NCBI GenBank assembly: GCA_947176355.1
Contig: CAMWQY010000065.1
Coordinates: forward strand, 1-10,743
Source of the DNA: an uncultured Porphyromonadaceae bacterium
Lineage (GTDB): Bacteria; Bacteroidota; Bacteroidia; Bacteroidales; Muribaculaceae
Length of the DNA stretch: 10,743 bases
Reading direction: 5' to 3'
Shown here: positions 7,227-10,743 of the stretch, in pieces
Numbering within the stretch: the first letter of the stretch is position 1
How the letters are laid out: each line of letters opens with the position of its first letter
Position numbers and translations under genes: made by a program
Notes under the pieces: model-generated
Databases searched by the model: none
Seen by the model: the letters and a program-made list of their open reading frames with translations, nothing else
Told to the model about the DNA's origin: nothing

Positions 7227-8105
7227 ATGCTCAAAACAGGTATCATACAGCACTCATTTACCGAGGACGTGGAAATAAACCGCGCTCGAAATCTCGCATC
7301 CATACAAGCATTGGCTGAAGAAGGAGCCCAGCTCATTATTCTTTCCGAACTTCATGATTCTGTATATTTCTGCCAATGTGAAGATGTAGATAATTTCCGT
7401 TATGCAGAGCCGTATCCCGGAGATTTCATAGAATTTTACTCTAAGGCAGCCCGCGAGAATGGCGTAGTCCTTGTGGCAAGCGGATTCGAACGCCGTGCTC
7501 CGGGGCTCTACCATAACACTGCCGTCGTCTTTGAAAAAGACGGCACTGTAGCAGGAAGATACCGCAAGATGCACATACCTGACGATCCCGGTTTCTATGA
7601 GAAATTCTATTTCACACCCGGAGATATGGGATTTCACCCAATTGATACATCTGTGGGGAGACTCGGAGTTCTTGTATGCTGGGACCAATGGTATCCGGAA
7701 GCTGCTCGCCTTATGGCACTTGATGGTGCTGACATGCTGATTTATCCTACAGCTATCGGTTGGAATCCTGATGACCCGGAAGATGAAAAAAAGCGACAAC
7801 GAGAGGCGTGGATCACTGTTCAGAGGGGACATGCAGTGGCTAACGGAATACCGGTAGTCAGTGTCAATCGTGTTGGTTTTGAAGAGGATCTTTCGGGAGT
7901 TTCTTCCGGTATAGATTTTTGGGGTTCAAGTTTCGTAGCTGGTCCTCAAGGAGAATTCCTATATTTAGCTCCTGAAGACAAGTCGGCAGAAGAAATAGTG
8001 GATATTGATCTTGAACGATCAGAAAATGTAAGACAGTGGTGGCCTTTCCTTCGAGACCGCCGTATAGACGAGTATGGCAATCTCACTAAAAGATTCCTTA
8101 AATAA
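7227..8105 (+). CDS. aguB: N-carbamoylputrescine amidase (to putrescine + CO2 + NH3)
   Basis: A 292-residue member of the nitrilase superfamily. The catalytic triad is visible: E41 (in ILSELH), K114 (in YRKMHIPDD) and C151 (in GVLVCWDQWYPE). The stretch DDPGFYEKFYFTPGD (residues 119-133) and the E-A-A-R after the Cys are typical of N-carbamoylputrescine amidases and their beta-ureidopropionase-like relatives, and length fits the usual roughly 290. It completes putrescine formation from the product of aguA. I chose the ATG at 7227 (MLKTGIIQHS), because the frame can be extended to a TTG at 7164 only by overlapping aguA by 43 bp and adding 21 residues with no family counterpart. The next gene begins 5 bp after the stop. 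Confidence 0.94.
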   Translation: MLKTGIIQHSFTEDVEINRARNLASIQALAEEGAQLIILSELHDSVYFCQCEDVDNFRYAEPYPGDFIEFYSKAARENGVVLVASGFERRAPGLYHNTAVVFEKDGTVAGRYRKMHIPDDPGFYEKFYFTPGDMGFHPIDTSVGRLGVLVCWDQWYPEAARLMALDGADMLIYPTAIGWNPDDPEDEKKRQREAWITVQRGHAVANGIPVVSVNRVGFEEDLSGVSSGIDFWGSSFVAGPQGEFLYLAPEDKSAEEIVDIDLERSENVRQWWPFLRDRRIDEYGNLTKRFLK

Positions 8106-8110
8106 GCTTC

Positions 8111-8878
8111 ATGGATAAGACAATTGAAATAGATGGCGTAAAACTACACTATCGCGATACAGGGGAAGAAAACCTCCGTCCGGTCATAATCATGCACGGA
8201 TGGGGATGCAATGTCGACACCGTAGCTTCTATTGAAAACATTTTCAAAGGAAAAATGAGGGTGATAAATGTAGACCTTCCGGGGCACGGTAAAAGTACCG
8301 AACCTCCATCTGTATGGGGTGTGGAAGACTTTACGGCTATGATGGAGAAATTTATCACACGACTTGGACTCGTTCGCCCATCACTCGTAGGTCATTCTTT
8401 TGGTGGAAGAATAAGTATTCTTCTCAGTTCGAGAGGAGATATCGACAAAGTGCTCCTCGTGGATGCCGCAGGCATTAAGCCCAAAAGAAGTCTTTCTTAC
8501 TATTGGAAAGTCTATTCCTTTAAGGCGATGAAGAATACAGTCATGTTTCTTTGTGGAAAGAAAAAGGGTGCTGAAATTGTCGAAAAACTGAGAGGTAAGA
8601 AAGGATCAGCAGACTACCGCAATTCTTCTCCCCGAATGCGTGCAATCATGAGCAAATGTGTAAATGAAGACTTGAAATATGCAATGCCATCCATAAAGGC
8701 ACCGGTTCTTCTTGTCTGGGGAGAAGATGATACCGCCACTCCCCTTTCAGATGCACAGACCATGAAGCGACTCATTCCGGATGCAGGGCTCGTATCATTC
8801 CCCGGGTGCGGGCATTACTCATTTCTTGATAATCCTTTTGGCTTCAAAGCAGTGGTATCCTCATTTTTTAACATCTAA
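8111..8878 (+). CDS. Alpha/beta hydrolase paired with the membrane Mur-like ligase
   Basis: A 255-residue alpha/beta hydrolase fold protein without signal peptide or membrane segment. The oxyanion region is H29-G-W-G; the nucleophile elbow is G94-H-S96-F-G-G; the acid is probably D207 (WGEDD); the catalytic His is H235 (GCGHYSFLDNP). A Lys-rich cap (about residues 124-190) separates the core halves and may contact membrane or a phosphate-bearing ligand (inference). The substrate cannot be read from sequence. It sits 5 bp after aguB and 36 bp before the Mur-like ligase, so it is co-transcribed with both. From memory, an alpha/beta hydrolase of this kind is found next to such MurF-like genes in other anaerobes, which suggests it works with the ligase and not with putrescine synthesis. 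Generic esterase or lipase labels are the alternative. Confidence 0.88.
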   Translation: MDKTIEIDGVKLHYRDTGEENLRPVIIMHGWGCNVDTVASIENIFKGKMRVINVDLPGHGKSTEPPSVWGVEDFTAMMEKFITRLGLVRPSLVGHSFGGRISILLSSRGDIDKVLLVDAAGIKPKRSLSYYWKVYSFKAMKNTVMFLCGKKKGAEIVEKLRGKKGSADYRNSSPRMRAIMSKCVNEDLKYAMPSIKAPVLLVWGEDDTATPLSDAQTMKRLIPDAGLVSFPGCGHYSFLDNPFGFKAVVSSFFNI

Positions 8879-8914
8879 ACCTTTTAACCATATAACCCCC
8901 TAAACAAAAAAACT

Positions 8915-10522
8915 GTGAACGCATTCTCAATAATAATCCTCGTGATTTGCGGAATCTATATGCTTCTCAATTTCCGCCACGACATACACATGCTGCAGCA
9001 AAATAGCTATCGAATAGACCGCTATTGGAAATGGCTTAACCGCTCAGGCGACATTGCATCTGTATCCCGTATGGTCAATGTAGGCGTGTTATTCCTTCTG
9101 TTTTCTACACTCCTGATGCCGGCTGTCAATGCAATGATCGCAGCTGTTGTATGCATCATACAAGCTATCATCATGCTCCGCAAGAAGTTTAAAAAACCTC
9201 TTGTCTACACTCCAAGGGTAAAGCGTATATATAGTGTATGCGGGGTGTTTGCGTTAGCTTTTTCACTCGCGGTAATCCTTACAGTAGGCAGAGGCGGAAG
9301 CGATGCTTTTCTTTATTATACTGGAGGACAGCTTAGTCTGGGAGCAATTCTATTCATTTGTATTTTCTCGTGGGCTATCGCCATACTTGCGGTATGGGTT
9401 CTTAAACCTGTGGAATCAGCCATTAATGCAAAATATCGCAATGAAGCCGTCGCTATTCTTGAAAGCATGCCTGATCTTAAGATTGTCGGCATTACAGGAA
9501 GTTATGGGAAAACCTCTACCAAACATTACCTTCAGAGAATTCTTTCAGAGAAATATGACGTATTGATGACTCCCGGAAGCTACAATACTCCAATGGGTGT
9601 CATCCGAACTGTCAGAGAGATGATGAAACCTTACAACGAGGTTTTTATATGCGAGATGGGTGCAAAGCAACTCGGTGACATTAAAGAGATTTGCGATATG
9701 GTGCATCCTCAGATTGGCATCGTGACTGCAGTCGGTCCGATGCATCTTGAATCGTTCAAGAGCATTGAGAACGTACAAAAAACAAAATTTGAACTCATTG
9801 ATGCCCTTCCCTCTGAAGGGCTCGGAATTATAAACAACGACTTCGAATGGTGTGCCAACCGACCCGTCAATAATGTGAAGGCGTTGCGTTATGGAGTGTC
9901 TTCTCCCGAAGGATGTGATTATATAGCCACTGATGTAAAGTATACTCCCGATGGCACTGATTTCACAGTGGAAGGCAAGGATGGAACGCGTCTTCAACTT
10001 CACACTCGCCTTGTAGGAGAATGCAATATCTCAAACCTTGTTGCTGCTGTGATTGTGGCTCTTCAACTGGGTCTTACACCCGAAGAAATCCGTCGTGCTG
10101 TAGATTCTATCGACCAAGTGGAACATCGTCTAAACGTAAAGCGCACTCCCGGAGGAGTCACAATAATAGATGACGCTTTCAATTCCAATCCTTCTGGTTC
10201 TCGTATGGCAGTAGATGTGCTATCTCAATTCAAGGATGGAAAACGCATAATCGTCACTCCGGGAATGATAGAACTTGGAAGCGAACAGGAAAATCTCAAC
10301 CGTGAACTTGGCAGACAAATAGGAGAAAAACTCGACGTCGCAGTCATCGTAGGAGCATATAATCGCAATGCCCTCGTTGACGGTATCCGCTCTACTGATT
10401 TCGACGAAAAGAACCTTCACATCGTAGACTCTTTCGCCGATTCTCAGACTCTACTTGCTAAGATTCTTGCCCCGGGCGATACAGTTCTCTATGAAAACGA
10501 TCTCCCCGACTCGTTTAAGTAA
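8915..10522 (+). CDS. Membrane-anchored MurF-like Mur ligase
   Basis: A 535-residue protein. Residues 1-165 hold about five membrane helices (3-20, 53-68, 70-88, 104-124, 140-163); positive charges in the loops (R21; RKKFKK at 89-94) place the following ligase in the cytoplasm. The Mur ligase centre starts near 188: P-loop GITGSYGKTST (192-202, K199), E247-M-G-A-K, GPMHLE (274-279, H277), K291 in KTKFE, and G368...N371...N374. The C-terminal domain has E403-H-R-L, DDAFNSNP (419-426) and PGMIELG (449-455). The best match is MurF, which adds D-Ala-D-Ala to UDP-MurNAc-tripeptide, but the N-terminal UDP-substrate domain is absent and the end reads ENDLPDSF where MurF has KGSR-type residues. It is therefore probably a paralogue acting on another, perhaps lipid-linked, substrate (inference). 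The start is GTG at 8915; the first in-frame ATG (codon 15) would cut the first helix. Confidence 0.87.
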   Translation: MNAFSIIILVICGIYMLLNFRHDIHMLQQNSYRIDRYWKWLNRSGDIASVSRMVNVGVLFLLFSTLLMPAVNAMIAAVVCIIQAIIMLRKKFKKPLVYTPRVKRIYSVCGVFALAFSLAVILTVGRGGSDAFLYYTGGQLSLGAILFICIFSWAIAILAVWVLKPVESAINAKYRNEAVAILESMPDLKIVGITGSYGKTSTKHYLQRILSEKYDVLMTPGSYNTPMGVIRTVREMMKPYNEVFICEMGAKQLGDIKEICDMVHPQIGIVTAVGPMHLESFKSIENVQKTKFELIDALPSEGLGIINNDFEWCANRPVNNVKALRYGVSSPEGCDYIATDVKYTPDGTDFTVEGKDGTRLQLHTRLVGECNISNLVAAVIVALQLGLTPEEIRRAVDSIDQVEHRLNVKRTPGGVTIIDDAFNSNPSGSRMAVDVLSQFKDGKRIIVTPGMIELGSEQENLNRELGRQIGEKLDVAVIVGAYNRNALVDGIRSTDFDEKNLHIVDSFADSQTLLAKILAPGDTVLYENDLPDSFK

Positions 10523-10594
10523 TGCATAATGCATAATTCATAATGCATAATTGGCTTCGCCCAAGCTAAAGCAAGTCATATTTCACAATTATGC
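10521..10594. repeat. AT-rich palindromic repeat cluster downstream of the Mur-like ligase
   Basis: AATGCATAAT occurs at 10521-10530 and again, as TAATGCATAATT, at 10541-10552, with overlapping GCATAATT copies between. GCATAATTG (10545-10553) is exactly complementary to CAATTATGC (10586-10594). The space between holds a small GGC-TTC-GCC hairpin (10553-10561). The whole could fold as a branched cruciform or RNA hairpin. Similar ATGCATAAT-rich intergenic strings are, from memory, common in Bacteroidota; whether this is a dispersed family needs a genome-wide count. It begins on the last base pair of the ligase stop codon. Confidence 0.55.
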
Positions 10595-10632
10595 GTACGT
10601 AGATTCAAAAACTAAATTTATACACCGACATA

Positions 10633-10669
10633 AAAAAGTCCCGAACCATTTTCCGATCCGGGACTTTTT
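10633..10669. terminator. Bidirectional intrinsic terminator
   Basis: AAAAAGTCCCG (10633-10643) pairs perfectly with CGGGACTTTTT (10659-10669) around a 15-nt loop. That gives a six-pair GC-rich core with a T tract on the + strand and, by symmetry, on the - strand. It ends the aguA-to-ligase transcript about 110 bp after the ligase stop, and could equally end a gene converging from the right. Confidence 0.85.
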
Positions 10670-10690
10670 CATGTATTATTGAAGTAGCTT

Positions 10691-10743
10691 TTACTGTTTC
10701 CAATTATCTAAATGTTTTCTAATGAAATTCTGCGACAAACAAT
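10691..10743 (-). CDS. Possible C-terminal end of a convergent gene (partial)
   Basis: One - strand frame is open from the window edge to TAA at 10691-10693, giving 16 residues (CLSQNFIRKHLDNWKQ) of ordinary protein-like composition. The stop is about 20 bp before the bidirectional terminator, just where the end of a convergent gene is expected. The other two - strand frames also close within this stretch, so the evidence is positional only. The family cannot be recognised. Confidence 0.35.
   Translation of the reverse strand, partial: CLSQNFIRKHLDNWKQ

Noticed and set aside
7254..7832. Long open frame of 192 codons on the - strand
   Set aside because: It lies entirely opposite aguB, whose catalytic triad is intact, and its translation shows no family features.
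8879..8914. Possible internal promoter before the Mur-like ligase
   Set aside because: The 36-bp gap is AT-rich but contains no TAnnTTTG element.
9545..10003. Open frame of 152 codons on the - strand
   Set aside because: It is antisense to the core of the Mur-like ligase and its translation has no recognisable motif or membrane pattern.

Overview
The window reads as an ordinary stretch of a Bacteroidales chromosome, plausibly a gut lineage such as Muribaculaceae; the family is a guess from general similarity. Pointers to Bacteroidota are TAnnTTTG-type -7 promoter elements, A-rich leaders with little Shine-Dalgarno signal, a DoxX-like membrane protein coupled to a two-repeat DUF1599 protein, and an enlarged RodA. 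I see no phage, insertion sequence, CRISPR array, tRNA or rRNA.

Left part (1-4096, + strand): the 3' end of a cell-elongation operon, mreC (partial), mreD, mrdA (PBP2) and rodA. The genes are 16 bp apart, 5 bp apart, and overlapping by 20 bp. Together they encode the scaffold, transpeptidase and glycosyltransferase of the elongasome.

Middle (4019-6048, - strand): a two-gene unit, DUF1599 followed by a DoxX/MauE-like membrane protein with a thioredoxin-like soluble part, coupled through a TAATG stop/start. It converges on rodA and the two 3' ends overlap by 78 bp in exactly opposed codon register. The Lys-rich tail of the DoxX protein is therefore the antisense image of the last membrane helix of RodA. 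A 12-bp perfect inverted repeat lies inside the DoxX gene.

A 123-bp divergent intergenic region (6049-6171) carries a candidate -7 element on each strand with a small palindrome between them.

Right part (6172-10522, + strand): a compact four-gene run. aguA and aguB convert agmatine to N-carbamoylputrescine and then putrescine. They are followed by an alpha/beta hydrolase and a MurF-like Mur ligase whose usual N-terminal UDP-substrate domain is replaced by about five membrane helices. This membrane-anchored ligase, its paired hydrolase and their placement after putrescine synthesis are the least ordinary content of the window. A link to polyamine decoration of envelope precursors is only a hypothesis.

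The end (10523-10743) holds an AT-rich palindromic repeat cluster, a strong bidirectional intrinsic terminator, and what may be the last 16 codons of a convergent gene on the - strand.
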